Positions 33,832 through 43,379 are shown, counted from the first letter of the stretch. The stretch is DNA of 64,000 bases from Alphaproteobacteria bacterium (GCA_024743275.1 JANSWW010000001.1:478300-542299), one strand, 5' to 3'. Translations and numbers: made by a program. Notes: a model not told the origin generated them from the sequence alone.

Positions 33832-34320
33832 TCAGGCCGGCGTCAGGACGAAATGCGCCTCCAGGCTGGTGTCGCGGGAACTCGGCATAATGGGACGCAG
33901 AAAGACGGTTTCGAACTCGCCGCTGTCATAGGCGAGATGCCCATGCGGCTGACCGAAGGCCGGGACGATCTGCGGCATCTCGAGGCGGAAAACCCCATTC
34001 GCGTCGGTCAGCGTCGCCCCGTGGCTGTGCGGGTCGCGCTCATGCCCCTCGGTCGTGTGCGCCCAAATCTGGATGCGTTGGCCCGCGAGCGGTGCGCCGT
34101 CGCCCGCCCGACGCACCGTGCCGGTCATCCAGAACCCGCCGCCGCCGATCCGCTCGACGATGGGCGCGCCGGGAAGATAGTTGTTGGAGCCGCCCCGCAT
34201 GGAGCGCGTCGGGGACAGCCCTTTCGCCTGGGCCGGAACACGGAACCCCGACGCCCCCGCGAGCGCGATGGCACCTGTTCCGGCAAGGACGGCACGGCGT
34301 GTGAGCTTAAGGCTGGACAT
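33832..34320 (-). CDS. Tat-exported intradiol-dioxygenase-like protein
   Basis: 162 residues from ATG 34320, with AGGAGG well placed. The twin-arginine motif is LTRRAVLAGTGAIALAGAS, so it should be exported folded. The mature part (GTVRRAGDGAPLAGQRIQIWAHTTEGH, YHSHG-like DPHSHGATLTDANGVFRLEMP) follows the intradiol dioxygenase C-terminal beta-sandwich, where Tyr/His residues bind Fe(III). I see His in SHG and HGH but not the canonical Tyr pair, so metal binding and chemistry are uncertain. It precedes the haem-b membrane gene by five bases, suggesting a small periplasmic redox or aromatic-processing module. Confidence 0.75.
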   Translation of the reverse strand: MSSLKLTRRAVLAGTGAIALAGASGFRVPAQAKGLSPTRSMRGGSNNYLPGAPIVERIGGGGFWMTGTVRRAGDGAPLAGQRIQIWAHTTEGHERDPHSHGATLTDANGVFRLEMPQIVPAFGQPHGHLAYDSGEFETVFLRPIMPSSRDTSLEAHFVLTPA

Positions 34321-34541
34321 GTCGAAACCTCCTGACGGGCGGAACGATGGCCCCTCAATATCCATGGGAAATAGCGGAAAGGGCCAGGTCCAGGCGCGCC
34401 ATCCGCCCCCTATGATTTAGGAGAGCCCGCCCGGCCGATCATCCAACCTCACGGGTTCGTGATCGCATGCGACAGCGCACGCGCCATCCCGCCGTGACCC
34501 CGCGGGCGCCGGTTCGGTCCAGATTTCGAATGATGGGGGAA

Positions 34542-34619
34542 TGGGGCGATAGAGGGGATTTGAACCCCCGACCTCACGGACCACAACCGTGCGCTCTAAC
34601 CAACTGAGCTACTACCGCC
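34542..34619 (-). tRNA. tRNA-His (anticodon GTG)
   Basis: Minus strand, 78 bases with encoded CCA. The extra 5' G (G-1, opposite C73) typical of tRNA-His precedes acceptor GCGGTAG; D-arm GCTC...GAGC; anticodon stem CACGG/CCGTG with loop TTGTGGT (anticodon GTG); T-arm GGGGG-TTCAAAT-CCCCT. The 220-base gap on its right side up to the dioxygenase gene shows no gene. Confidence 0.95.
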
Positions 34620-34672
34620 GCCGCCTCGGTGTACCAAGGAGGAAGGAGTGCTATCGGAACAGGCGGGTAAGG

Positions 34673-35863
34673 TCAAGCGGGAACCTTGCGTTTAAGCCCC
34701 TCTTTCAGCGCATCGATTGCCCGGTCCAGCGTCTCGTCGCTCTTGGCGAAACAGAAACGGACGACCGATCGCCGATCGGACCCCAGATCGCCACCCTCGT
34801 CCTGATAGAAGACGCTGACCGGGATCGCGGCGACGCCGACCTCGTTGATCAGATGTTCGCAGAAGGCGACGTCCCCACCCTCGAAGCCAAGCGGCCGGAT
34901 GTCGGCGTTGATGAAATAGGTGCCCTCGCAGGGGAGCACACGAAACCCGATGGCCTCCAGGCCTTTGGCCAACCGGTCCCGCTTCGCGCCCATCTCCGCC
35001 TCGAAGCCTTCGAAATAGGCCTTGTCTTGGCTGAGGCCGTAGGCGACCGCCCGCTGGAGATTGGGGGCGGTCGTGAAGACGAGATATTGATGGGCCTTGG
35101 CGATCATCTTCAGGATCGGGGCGGCGGCGGTGATGTATCCCACCTTCCAGCCGGTGGCGGAGAAGGTCTTTCCGGCCGATCCGATCTTCACCGTGCGGTC
35201 CCGCATGCCCGGAAAGCCGATCAGCGGTAGATGGGGCCGGCCGTCGAAGCAGAGATGCTCATAGGCCTCGTCACAGACCGCGTAGAGATCGTGCGCCACA
35301 CAGAGATCGGCGATCGCCTGCAGTTCGGACCGGCTGTAGACCTTGGCGGCCGGGTTCTGCGGCGAGTTCACCAGGATGAACTTGGTCTTCTCGGTGATCG
35401 CCGCCTCCAGGTCCGCGACCGGCAGGTCCCAATGGGGCGGACTCACCTGAACCAGCTTCGGGATGGCGCCCGCCCGCCGCAGCATCGGGATGTAACAGTC
35501 ATAGAGCGGTTCGATCAGCACCACCTCGTCGCCCGGCTCGATCAGACCGAGCATGGTCGCGGCCAGAGCCTCGGTGGCGCCGGTCGTCACCATCGTCTCG
35601 GTCTGCCAGTCAATATCGAGGCCATAGAAACGCTTGCCGTGATCGGCCACCGCCTGGCGCAGCTCCGGCACGCCCAGCATCGGCGGATACTGGTTCGACT
35701 CCTCGGTCAGCATCGCCCGGGCCCGCTCGACCACCGCGTCGGGGCCGTTCCCCTCCGGAAAGCCCTGGCCGAGATTGATCGCGCCCTTCTCGACGGCAAG
35801 CCGGGACATGGTCTCGAACACCGTGACCCCGAAGCTGGAAAGGATCGAATTCCCGGATTTCAT
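34673..35863 (-). CDS. PLP-dependent aminotransferase, class I/II (kynurenine/methionine type)
   Basis: 396 residues. Typical fold-type I motifs: LGQGFPEGNGPD start, TTGATEALAATMLGLI, NSPQNPAAKVYSR, VCDEAYEHLCFDG, and the Schiff-base Lys in GSAGKTFSATGWKVGY. The C-terminal Arg is in VRFCFAKSDETL. The pattern resembles kynurenine/glutamine aminotransferases and MalY-like methionine aminotransferases (YbdL type); exact amino donor is not decidable. It begins alone between tRNA-His and a metallophosphoesterase gene on the same strand. Confidence 0.9.
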   Translation of the reverse strand: MKSGNSILSSFGVTVFETMSRLAVEKGAINLGQGFPEGNGPDAVVERARAMLTEESNQYPPMLGVPELRQAVADHGKRFYGLDIDWQTETMVTTGATEALAATMLGLIEPGDEVVLIEPLYDCYIPMLRRAGAIPKLVQVSPPHWDLPVADLEAAITEKTKFILVNSPQNPAAKVYSRSELQAIADLCVAHDLYAVCDEAYEHLCFDGRPHLPLIGFPGMRDRTVKIGSAGKTFSATGWKVGYITAAAPILKMIAKAHQYLVFTTAPNLQRAVAYGLSQDKAYFEGFEAEMGAKRDRLAKGLEAIGFRVLPCEGTYFINADIRPLGFEGGDVAFCEHLINEVGVAAIPVSVFYQDEGGDLGSDRRSVVRFCFAKSDETLDRAIDALKEGLKRKVPA

Positions 35864-35962
35864 CGGCCCGCGCGCCCCTCTTCATTGGAAAGACGCGCGG
35901 TTTAGCATTCCTGTCCGGCGAGGGCAATTTGCCCCCGACTCGGCCCACTCCGCCGAGTCGCC

Positions 35963-36805
35963 TCAGACGTCCTCGTCGACCCAGCCGTCGGCCTCGACCT
36001 GCAGCCACTGATGCTGGTCCTCGACCGTAAAGTCCATGCTGTGCACCACTACGTGATCGTCGTGGATGAGCGCCACGTCATAGGTCGGCGTCATGCCGCC
36101 ATAGCCCATCGCCTGCTTTCGCATGTCCGGCGTACAGGGATGGTTGGTCGAGCGCGGGGCGGACATCGGGATGCCCGCGACCGAGCCCGAGAGCGGGAAA
36201 TGACAATGGCCGAAGAAGATGTGCCGAACATGGTCCTTGTATTCGGCCAGGATCTTGCCGAATTCGCGGTAGTCCATGAGCCCGATGACATCCGCCGACG
36301 GAACCCCGACCGGACAGGGGTTGTGGTGGAGGAAGATGAAGGCCGGGATGTTCTCGTTCTTCACCTTGTCCAGCTCTGCGCGCAGCCACTCCTGACGGTC
36401 GGCCCCGAAATGGCCCTCATGGGTGCCGTTCTCCACGCTGTCGAGATAAAGGAACCGGCCGGCCGAGGTGTCGTCGGTGTACTGGACATAGCCGTTCGGA
36501 TCCTTCGGCACGTCGGCGAACACGGACTGGAAATGCTCCCGGTTGTCGTGATTGCCGATCAGCAGCTTGGCGTCGATCGCCGCCGCGTCCAGCATCTCCC
36601 GCAGGGTCTCGTAGTTGTGGCGGTAGCCGTGATGGGTCAGATCGCCCGTGATCACGATGCGCTCGGCATCGTCGTGGTGACGTTTCACATGGTCGAGACA
36701 CCAGTCGAAATGCTCGACCGGCTCGGAGCCGAGGATCGCCTCGTCATTGATGTGAATGTCGGAGATGTGGACCAGTTTCACCGGGGCGTCCTCCCGTCGG
36801 GACAA
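35963..36805 (-). CDS. Metallophosphoesterase (CpdA-like cyclic-nucleotide or phosphodiester hydrolase)
   Basis: 280 residues. All class III metallophosphoesterase blocks are present: HISDIHIN (D-x-H), GDLTHHG (GDxxxxG), GNHD (GNH[DE]) and FGHCHFPL (GHxH), with a late H in LHHNPCPVG. Family members hydrolyse cAMP, diadenosine or glycerophosphodiesters with a two-metal centre. No signal peptide is visible, so it should be cytoplasmic. A 54-codon gene (36884–37048) lies immediately upstream on the same strand and may be co-transcribed. Confidence 0.85.
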   Translation of the reverse strand: MSRREDAPVKLVHISDIHINDEAILGSEPVEHFDWCLDHVKRHHDDAERIVITGDLTHHGYRHNYETLREMLDAAAIDAKLLIGNHDNREHFQSVFADVPKDPNGYVQYTDDTSAGRFLYLDSVENGTHEGHFGADRQEWLRAELDKVKNENIPAFIFLHHNPCPVGVPSADVIGLMDYREFGKILAEYKDHVRHIFFGHCHFPLSGSVAGIPMSAPRSTNHPCTPDMRKQAMGYGGMTPTYDVALIHDDHVVVHSMDFTVEDQHQWLQVEADGWVDEDV

Positions 36806-36883
36806 GTGGAAAGAGCGCCCTGGTTATCGGATTTACGTTACGGTTTTATGGAAATAGCGGGCCTAAAAGTCGGATCTGACCGT

Positions 36884-37048
36884 TTACCGCCCGGTGCGCG
36901 CGGTTTCCTTGCGCAGCAGGGCGGGCGCTTCGATTTTCGACGCCTCATGGGTTCGGGAAACCGCCGGCATGGCGAAGCCGGCTGCACTCATGGTGACAAC
37001 GCGCGGCACGGCGAAGGGCGCTTGCTTGGTGTCGTTCATCTTTGTCAT
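36884..37048 (-). CDS. Small protein, 54 residues, unknown
   Basis: On the minus strand, ATG 37048 follows GGAG and AAGG and opens MTKMNDTKQAPFAVPRVVTM, ending LLRKETARTGR. Codon third positions are strongly GC-rich, unlike the AT-rich region upstream, which looks like a promoter. It contains no hydrophobic segment and I recognise no family. It may be a leader or small partner of the metallophosphoesterase starting 78 bases downstream. The start may also be the in-frame ATG at 37039. Confidence 0.45.
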   Translation of the reverse strand: MTKMNDTKQAPFAVPRVVTMSAAGFAMPAVSRTHEASKIEAPALLRKETARTGR

Positions 37049-37268
37049 CCTTCATCTCCATCTCAAATTCGACATGAGGTTTTTCTGTAAAACAGTGTGT
37101 GTAATGAAAAGGCTGTTAGATATACGCTTGATGTCCAACATGGATCACCGCCGTTAGAGCGGACGCCGTGTATGATCTATTCTAGAGTATAAATCAAGAC
37201 GAATAAGTGTGGCTCTTCAGCGTTGCTTACCGTATCCGCCGCCTAAATCGGAGAAAGGTGAACTATTC

Positions 37269-38078
37269 ATGACAATAAATACCCAGATTTCCGCGAAACA
37301 ACGGGCTACGCAACTTATTCATGCGTTTGACGCAAGGCAGCCCCTCACTCCCTTCTCCATCGAGGATCCGGATTTCGATCTGGCGGAGGGATATCGCACC
37401 GCCGCCGCTCTGCGGGACCTGCGCGGCCGCGCCGTCGCCGGGCGCAAGATCGGCTTCTCCAATACGGCGATCTGGCCTCTCTACGGTGTCAGCGCGCCCA
37501 TGTGGGGCTGGATGTACCAGGACAGCGTCCACCTTGACGGTGACCCCGCCGTGATTGACGCCGCCGACCATCCGGAACCGCGCATCGAGCCGGAGATCTT
37601 GCTGCATCTCGCCAAAGCCCCCCGGTCCGACATGGACGAGGCCGCCCTCCTGGACTGTATCGACTGGATCGGCACCGGCTTCGAGATCGTCACCTCGCCC
37701 TATGCCGGCTGGTCCTTCAAGCTTGCCGACGCGGTCGCGGCCGGCGCGCTCCACGGCGGTTTCGTTCTCGGCGACCTGGTCGCGACGGCGGCCTTCGACG
37801 GCTGGATCGAGGGCCTCAAATCGGCGACACTGACCTTGAGCTGCAACGGCGAGGAGAAAGCCACCGGCCGGATGAACACCGTCCTGGGGAGCCCACTTCT
37901 TGCCCTTAAGGAGATTTTGGCGGTTATCGAGGCGGACCCGGAAGCGCCGCTGGTCGAGGTGGGCGAAGTCATCGCGACCGGCACGGTTACAGACGCTTTT
38001 CCGATTTTGGCGGGCCAGCATTGGGCCAGCCGCATAGAGGGGTTGCCGTTGAAGGGTGCTGACGTCAGCGTCAGGTAA
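37269..38078 (+). CDS. 2-keto-4-pentenoate hydratase / fumarylacetoacetase-fold protein
   Basis: 269 residues from ATG 37269, with AAAGGTGA ten bases upstream. GRKIGFSNTAIWPLYGVSAPMWGWMY is the MhpD/HpaH-type opening, followed by EPEILLHLAK (metal-binding Glu residues of the fold) and MNTVLGSPLLALKEI, LVEVGEVIATGTVTDAFPI (the LxxGDxIxTGT-like motif). Such enzymes hydrate 2-keto-4-pentenoates or open related keto acids in aromatic degradation. No other aromatic pathway genes are adjacent except the nearby acyl-CoA dehydrogenase, so the substrate is open. Confidence 0.85.
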   Translation: MTINTQISAKQRATQLIHAFDARQPLTPFSIEDPDFDLAEGYRTAAALRDLRGRAVAGRKIGFSNTAIWPLYGVSAPMWGWMYQDSVHLDGDPAVIDAADHPEPRIEPEILLHLAKAPRSDMDEAALLDCIDWIGTGFEIVTSPYAGWSFKLADAVAAGALHGGFVLGDLVATAAFDGWIEGLKSATLTLSCNGEEKATGRMNTVLGSPLLALKEILAVIEADPEAPLVEVGEVIATGTVTDAFPILAGQHWASRIEGLPLKGADVSVR

Positions 38079-38181
38079 CGACATAATGTTGCGCATGTCG
38101 GCAGGATCTGAACAAGCGGCCGACGGTTCATTCCACCAGGAGCCCGCGGCACACCGCCCCGGGGCCGGAAGAGAGGACATC

Positions 38182-39324
38182 ATGGACTTCGCCCTCACCG
38201 ACGAACAGACCGCGATCTTCGACATGGCCCGTGGCTTCGCCATCGAACGGATGGCCCCGAACGCCGAGGCCTGGGAGGAGGATGGCACCCTGCCCCGCGA
38301 CGTGCTCAACGATCTGGGCGAACTCGGGATGGCCTCGATCTATGTCGGTGAGGACTACGGCACCGGCCTCGGGCGGCTCGACGCGGCCCTGATCTTCGAG
38401 GCGCTGTCCTATGGCTGCCCCTCCGTCGCCGCCTATGTCTCGATCCACAATATGTGCGGCTGGATGATCGACAGCTTCGGCAGCGACGATCTGAAGGCCA
38501 AATGGTTGCCGAAACTCGCCAGTTTCGAAACAGTCGCCTCCTATTGCCTGACCGAGCCGGGCTCCGGCTCCGACGCCGCCGCCCTTAGGACCACGGCGAA
38601 GAAGGACAATGAGAATTACACCCTCAACGGGGCGAAGGCGTTCATCTCCGGCGGCGGCTTCTCCGACCTCTATGTCGTGATGGTCCGCACCGGCGGCGAG
38701 GGCCCCGGTGGGGTGTCGACGGTCCTGGTCGAAAAGGGGACCGAGGGCCTCAGCTTCGGGGCCCTGGAAAAGAAGATGGGCTGGAAGGCGCAGCCGACCT
38801 CCCAGGTGCAGTTCGACGACTGCGTGATCCCGCTCGACAATCTGCTGGGCGTCGAAGGCGACGGCTTCAAATACGCCATGAAGGGCCTCGATGGCGGCCG
38901 GCTCAACATCGCCGCGTGCTCGCTGGGGGCCGCCCAGGCCGCGCTCGACAAGGCCCTGACCTATGCCGGTGAGCGCAAGGCCTTCGGCAAGTCGATCGAC
39001 CAATTTCAGGGCATCCAGTTCAAACTGGCGGAGATGGAGGTCAAGCTCCAGGCGGCCCGGGTCTTCCTGCGCCAGGCGGCGTGGAAACTGGACAACAAGA
39101 CGCCCGACGCCACGAAATTCTGCGCCATGGCCAAGAAGTTCGTCACCGACGCCTGTTTCGAGGTCGCGAACGAGGCGCTGCAAATCCATGGCGGCTACGG
39201 CTATCTGGCCGACTACGGGATCGAAAAGATTGTACGCGACCTTCGGGTTCACCAAATCCTGGAGGGAACGAACGAGATCATGAGTGTGATCATTTCCCGG
39301 TCCCTGCTTGCGGCACGCGGATAA
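38182..39324 (+). CDS. Acyl-CoA dehydrogenase (isobutyryl-CoA dehydrogenase-like)
   Basis: 380 residues from ATG 38182 (GAGAGGA upstream); an earlier ATG would add about 42 unsupported residues. FAD-binding motifs YCLTEPGSGSDAAA and LNIAACSLGAAQAAL, plus LQIHGGYGYLADYGIEKIVRD and the catalytic Glu in QILEGTNEIMSVII, are standard. The early YVSIHNMCGWMIDSFGS segment resembles isobutyryl-CoA or branched-chain acyl-CoA dehydrogenases. It oxidises acyl-CoA to enoyl-CoA with electrons going to ETF. It sits about 100 bases after the hydratase gene in the same direction. Confidence 0.92.
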   Translation: MDFALTDEQTAIFDMARGFAIERMAPNAEAWEEDGTLPRDVLNDLGELGMASIYVGEDYGTGLGRLDAALIFEALSYGCPSVAAYVSIHNMCGWMIDSFGSDDLKAKWLPKLASFETVASYCLTEPGSGSDAAALRTTAKKDNENYTLNGAKAFISGGGFSDLYVVMVRTGGEGPGGVSTVLVEKGTEGLSFGALEKKMGWKAQPTSQVQFDDCVIPLDNLLGVEGDGFKYAMKGLDGGRLNIAACSLGAAQAALDKALTYAGERKAFGKSIDQFQGIQFKLAEMEVKLQAARVFLRQAAWKLDNKTPDATKFCAMAKKFVTDACFEVANEALQIHGGYGYLADYGIEKIVRDLRVHQILEGTNEIMSVIISRSLLAARG

Positions 39325-39388
39325 CATCCCCGCAAGGACGGGTGCCGGGGCTGGTGGTCGCACCTTTGCGACAGGTTGAATGAAGCTG

Positions 39389-39416
39389 TTCAGAAAACCT
39401 AATAAACGCTTATACT
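39389..39416 (+). promoter_or_regulatory. Promoter for the S41 peptidase gene
   Basis: TTCAGA (39389–39394), 16-base spacer and TATACT (39411–39416). The start would fall near 39423, which favours the ATG at 39449 over an earlier in-frame ATG at 39380. Confidence 0.45.
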
Positions 39417-39448
39417 CGCTCCGGAAACTGTCCTTGGAGCCTATCGCG

Positions 39449-41044
39449 ATGACCCGGCCGTCCCCGTCCCGGCGCATCTTCTCCGGCCGCCTCGCGCGCC
39501 GACTGCGGTTGACCCTGGCCGTCATTGGGATCGGCCTGGTGAGCGCGTGCGGCACGGTCGATCATGCGGGACTGTTTTCCAATGACGACCGCTCGGAAGC
39601 CGCCGCCCGCACCTTCCAGAGGGCCTACGGCAATGTTCAGCGCTACTATGTCGACGACGTCGCCGTCCGAAACCTCGCGCTCAGTTCCCTCAAGGTCCTC
39701 CACGAAGTCGACGAGACGGTCGATGTTCACGACAGCGGCGGCAAACTGGTCGTCACCGTCGCCGAGAAAGAGATCGCGAATTTCAGCGAACCGGCCAGCG
39801 ACGACCCCACCTATTGGGGCGTTCTGACCTCCGCCGCGGCCTCGGTCGCGTTCGAGGCGGCGCCGGCCCTCAAGCAAACCGGCTGGCGGACGGTCACCGA
39901 CCGCATGCTCTCGGCCTCCTTCGACACCCTTGACGCCTATTCCCGCTATTCCACGCCAGAGGAGGCGGCCCGCGAAAAAGCGGCCCGCGACGGCTTTGGC
40001 GGCATCGGCGTCACCTTGATGGATGTCGAGGGGGAGATCGTGATCCGGGAGGTCATCGAGGATAGCCCCGCGAAGGGTGCGGGACTGTTGGCGGGCGACC
40101 GGCTGCGGGCCGCCGGCGGCACGGCGACGGCGGGCATGACCATCGAGGATGTGGTGATCCTGGTGCGTGGGCCGGTCGACGCGCCCATCGATCTCTCGAT
40201 CGACCGGGACGGCCAGGTCTTCGAAGCCACCCTGGTGCGCCAACACATCATCCCGCCGACCGTCTACTGGCACCGGGACGGGGATGTCGGTGTCATCCGC
40301 ATCACCTGGTTCAACCGCGGCACCCAGGAAGGCGTCGAGACGGCGATCCTGGACCTCTATGACGATGTCGGGCAGGACAAGCTGAAGGGCGTCATCCTCG
40401 ACCTGCGGGGCAATCCGGGCGGCTTCCTGCATCATGCGGTCAACATCGCCGACATGTTCATCCGCAGCGGCGAGATCGTTTCGGTCCGCGGCCGCCATCC
40501 CGCCGCCCAGGAGGTGTTCCGGGCCCATGCGGACGATCTGCTGGACGGCCGCCCCATCGTCGTGCTGATCGACGGCAACACCGCGTCGGCCAGCGAGATC
40601 CTCGCCTCCGCGCTGCAGGACAGCGGCCGCGCCGTCCTGGTCGGCTCCTCGACCTATGGCAAGGGCTCGGTCCAGCAAATCTTCGAACTGCCCAACGCGG
40701 GTGAGGTCAAGGTCACCTGGGCCCGCTATTACGCGCCGTCCGGCTATTCGCTGACCAAATACGGCGTCTATCCCACGCTCTGCACGGCGACGGGCGAAAG
40801 CGATGCGGAGACGATTCTTGCGAACGTCACCGGCCGGGGGGCGGAAGCGGCCCGCAATCTGCGCCTGCGCCGCGATATCGACCGGCTCTCGCCGGCCGAG
40901 CGCAAACGTCTTTCGGAGGCGTGCTCCTGGAAGAAGTCCGAGAACCAGTCCCTGGATCTGGACGTCGCCCGGGGGCTTTTCGAACGTCCCGGTCTCTTCG
41001 ACATGACCCAGGCGGCCACACGCTCCGGCGCGCCGGCCAGCTAG
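39449..41044 (+). CDS. S41-family C-terminal-processing peptidase, lipoprotein
   Basis: 531 residues. The N-terminus has a basic region and hydrophobic stretch ending LVSACGTV, a lipobox, so it is probably a membrane-anchored lipoprotein in the periplasm. A PDZ domain ([21 protein letters not shown] ... [10 protein letters not shown]) is followed by the S41 core: [33 protein letters not shown] (catalytic Ser) and [10 protein letters not shown] (catalytic Lys). It resembles CtpA-type tail-processing proteases. The N-terminal 120 residues are not recognised. Start at 39449 chosen from the promoter and GGAG. Confidence 0.85.
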   Translation: MTRPSPSRRIFSGRLARRLRLTLAVIGIGLVSACGTVDHAGLFSNDDRSEAAARTFQRAYGNVQRYYVDDVAVRNLALSSLKVLHEVDETVDVHDSGGKLVVTVAEKEIANFSEPASDDPTYWGVLTSAAASVAFEAAPALKQTGWRTVTDRMLSASFDTLDAYSRYSTPEEAAREKAARDGFGGIGVTLMDVEGEIVIREVIEDSPAKGAGLLAGDRLRAAGGTATAGMTIEDVVILVRGPVDAPIDLSIDRDGQVFEATLVRQHIIPPTVYWHRDGDVGVIRITWFNRGTQEGVETAILDLYDDVGQDKLKGVILDLRGNPGGFLHHAVNIADMFIRSGEIVSVRGRHPAAQEVFRAHADDLLDGRPIVVLIDGNTASASEILASALQDSGRAVLVGSSTYGKGSVQQIFELPNAGEVKVTWARYYAPSGYSLTKYGVYPTLCTATGESDAETILANVTGRGAEAARNLRLRRDIDRLSPAERKRLSEACSWKKSENQSLDLDVARGLFERPGLFDMTQAATRSGAPAS

Positions 41045-41083
41045 AGTGCTTTCCGACCAGACCGAAAGCCCCTCATAAGGCGG

Positions 41084-41111
41084 TTGACATCGGGCAGCCG
41101 ATGGGTATTGT
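41084..41111 (+). promoter_or_regulatory. Sigma-70-type promoter for rpmG
   Basis: Perfect -35 TTGACA (41084–41089), 16-base spacer, -10 TATTGT (41106–41111); the start codon follows 40 bases later. One of the clearest promoters in the window. Confidence 0.7.
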
Positions 41112-41151
41112 CCGCGTCTCGAATTTTGACCCCGACCGGGTGGAGTGTCCC

Positions 41152-41319
41152 ATGGCGAAGCCGAATACCGTTCTCGTGAAGCTGGTTAGCACCGCTGACA
41201 CCGGCTATTTCTATGTCCGTAAGAAGAACCCGCGGACCCAGACCGAAAAAATGGAATTCAAGAAGTACGACCCGGTCGCGCGCAAGCATGTCCTCTTCAA
41301 AGAGGCCAAAATGAAGTGA
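41152..41319 (+). CDS. rpmG: 50S ribosomal protein L33
   Basis: 55 residues, the exact bL33 size, opening [20 protein letters not shown], with [20 protein letters not shown] and a Lys-rich end. It lacks the CxxC pairs of zinc-binding L33 forms, so it is the zinc-independent type. A dedicated promoter and terminator make it a single-gene unit. Adjacency to pleD–divK is conserved in alphaproteobacteria. Confidence 0.97.
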   Translation: MAKPNTVLVKLVSTADTGYFYVRKKNPRTQTEKMEFKKYDPVARKHVLFKEAKMK

Positions 41320-41346
41320 TCGCGCCCTGACAGCGCGCGTATGCAT

Positions 41347-41375
41347 AAGGCCGCCTCTTCGGGCGGCCTTTTTTG
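41347..41375 (+). terminator. Rho-independent terminator of rpmG
   Basis: AAGGCCGCC and GGGCGGCCTT pair around TCTTC, followed by TTTTTTGTT. Ideal intrinsic terminator; pleD (minus) ends 26 bases beyond it. Confidence 0.9.
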
Positions 41376-41400
41376 TTGCTCGGGTGTCCTGAAAGACGTT

Positions 41401-42801
41401 CTAGTTCAGCCCGCCGGCGGCCAGTTTCTCTTCATCGGAATATACCTTGACCTGATCACGGCCGGCGCGCTTCGCCTGATACATCGCCAAATCCGCCCGG
41501 TGCAGGGCTTCGCGCGGGCTGTCACTGGCCTCGATTTCCGTGACCCCCAGGCTGGCAGAGATCGTCAGGTTGAGCGTGTCGTTGATCCGGTACGGGTCGG
41601 AAGCGATTCGGGCCCGCAGCCGCTCGGCGACCATCTCCGCGGTTTCCAACCCGGTCTCCGGCATCAACACCACGAACTCCTCGCCGCCGAGGCGCGCCAC
41701 GAGATCGAAGTTGCGGACACTGTTGGAGATTCGGGTCGCCACCTCCTTCAGAACCTCGTCGCCCACATTGTGGCCATGGGTGTCGTTGACGTCCTTGAAG
41801 CGATCGAGATCGAGCATCACCAGGGACGCCTTCGCCTCGTCCTCCGCCTTACGCCGCATCATGGAGGCGAGATGGCCTTCGAGATAGCGCCGGTTATAGA
41901 GCTTCGTCAGCTCATCGGTGAGCGCGAGGGACAGATTGCGCTCGTAATTCATCCGCAGCCGGTCCTGATAGCGCCGGCGGCGGATCTGCGTCCGGACCCG
42001 GGCCATCAACTCGTTCTGGTCGATCGGCTTCACGATGTAATCGTTCATGCCGAGATCGAGGCCCTTGGCGACCCGCTCCATCTCGTCGTCTTCGCTGACC
42101 ATCAGGATCGGCGTGTGCCGGACCCGATCGTCGGCCCTGAGGGTGGAGGCAAGCCGCAGAGCGTCGACATCCTTCAGATTGAGGCTGACGACGATCAAAT
42201 CATAGGCCTTGGCGAACGCCATTTTCTGACCGGTCTCACCCGAGTCCGCGAACTCCACATGGTGTTCGTCCGCCGCCAGCACGTCGGAGATATTGAAACT
42301 GTCGATCCGGTTGTCCTCGATCACAAGGATTTGCGCCTGACAGGTATCGACGTCGATCAGGCGCTGCGGCTCGTTCGGCATCCCGAAATTGTCGGATGTC
42401 TCCTCCCGAAGCCGCCATTCGTCCATCATCATCTTGAGACGAATGAAAGACCTTACCCGCGCGAACAGCGACACGTCACTGAGCGGTTTGGTCAGAAAGT
42501 CGTCGGCCCCGGCCTCAAGCCCGCGCACACGGTCGGAGATATCCGATAGCGCCGTCACCATGACCACGGGAATGTGCTGGGTCGAGGGGTCCGTCTTGAT
42601 CCTCTCGCAGGCCTCATAGCCGTCCATCACCGGCATCATCACATCGAGCAGGATCAGATCGGGCTTTTCCTGGCGGGCGACATCCACGGCTTCGACACCG
42701 TTGGTCGCGGTCAGCACGTCGAAATACTCCGCCCCGAGCTTCGCTTCGAGCAGCTTTACATTTGGGAGGACGTCATCGACGACAAGTACGCGACCGGGCA
42801 T
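41401..42801 (-). CDS. pleD: PleD, response regulator diguanylate cyclase
   Basis: 466 residues from ATG 42801, preceded by AGGTT; a TTG eight codons earlier is less likely. Two receiver domains: the first with VVDDVLPNVKLLEAKL and phospho-acceptor LLDVMMPVMDG, the second (from about residue 155) degenerate, with VVSLNLKDVD in place of the phospho-Asp region. A GGDEF domain follows, RLGGEEFVVLMP, with an R-x-x-D inhibitory site (RNFD) five residues before. PleD makes c-di-GMP in Caulobacter-type polar development. It is followed on the minus strand upstream by divK, the conserved pairing. Confidence 0.96.
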   Translation of the reverse strand: MPGRVLVVDDVLPNVKLLEAKLGAEYFDVLTATNGVEAVDVARQEKPDLILLDVMMPVMDGYEACERIKTDPSTQHIPVVMVTALSDISDRVRGLEAGADDFLTKPLSDVSLFARVRSFIRLKMMMDEWRLREETSDNFGMPNEPQRLIDVDTCQAQILVIEDNRIDSFNISDVLAADEHHVEFADSGETGQKMAFAKAYDLIVVSLNLKDVDALRLASTLRADDRVRHTPILMVSEDDEMERVAKGLDLGMNDYIVKPIDQNELMARVRTQIRRRRYQDRLRMNYERNLSLALTDELTKLYNRRYLEGHLASMMRRKAEDEAKASLVMLDLDRFKDVNDTHGHNVGDEVLKEVATRISNSVRNFDLVARLGGEEFVVLMPETGLETAEMVAERLRARIASDPYRINDTLNLTISASLGVTEIEASDSPREALHRADLAMYQAKRAGRDQVKVYSDEEKLAAGGLN

Positions 42802-42888
42802 GAGCAACCTGTGTTGGGGGACCAAAACACGCTTGCGGTTTTGCCAAACCGTTATAGGGGGTCGTCCCGCCTTTGGCGAGACCGCGCA

Positions 42889-43254
42889 TTATTGCGTGAA
42901 CTTCTGGATAGTCTCCATGAACTTAACGACGGAGATCGGCTTGGCGATGTACGCCTCGCAGCCGCCCTCGCGGATTTTCTCTTCGTCGCCTTTCATCGCG
43001 AAAGCGGTGACGGCGATGACGGGAATATGCCGGAGTCTGTCGTCTTCCTTGATCCACTTGGTGACTTCGAGGCCCGAGACCTCCGGCAACTGAATATCCA
43101 TCAGGATCAGATCCGGCATGTCGTCCCGGGCGATTCTCAGCGCCTCCATCCCGTCCCTGGTTTGGATCGTCTCGAACCCATGGGCCTCCAGAAGGTCATG
43201 GAAGAGCTTCATGTTAAGCTCGTTGTCCTCGACGATGAGCACGCGTTTTGCCAT
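42889..43254 (-). CDS. divK: DivK, single-domain response regulator
   Basis: 121 residues from ATG 43254. The sequence ([71 protein letters not shown]) matches DivK almost throughout, with phospho-acceptor Asp in MDIQLP, Thr/Ala switch and Lys of AKPIS. DivK governs the DivJ/PleC/CckA pathway controlling CtrA. It precedes pleD by 87 bases on the same strand, so operon membership is likely. The ribosome site is AAGGGGA, slightly distant. Confidence 0.96.
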   Translation of the reverse strand: MAKRVLIVEDNELNMKLFHDLLEAHGFETIQTRDGMEALRIARDDMPDLILMDIQLPEVSGLEVTKWIKEDDRLRHIPVIAVTAFAMKGDEEKIREGGCEAYIAKPISVVKFMETIQKFTQ

Positions 43255-43379
43255 TCGCTCGCATTCCCCTTTGTGGCAGCCCAATCGTTATGGCCTTTTT
43301 GCCGGCTGTTGGCCATATTTTAAGTGATGTCTCCGCGAACGGCCATAAAGCGGTGCGCGAATTCGGAAAAACCTTCTCT

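Noticed and set aside
31210..34619. tRNA-Leu and tRNA-His considered as attachment sites of an integrated element.
   Set aside because: No integrase, no repeated tRNA 3' end nearby, and flanking genes are ordinary core genes.
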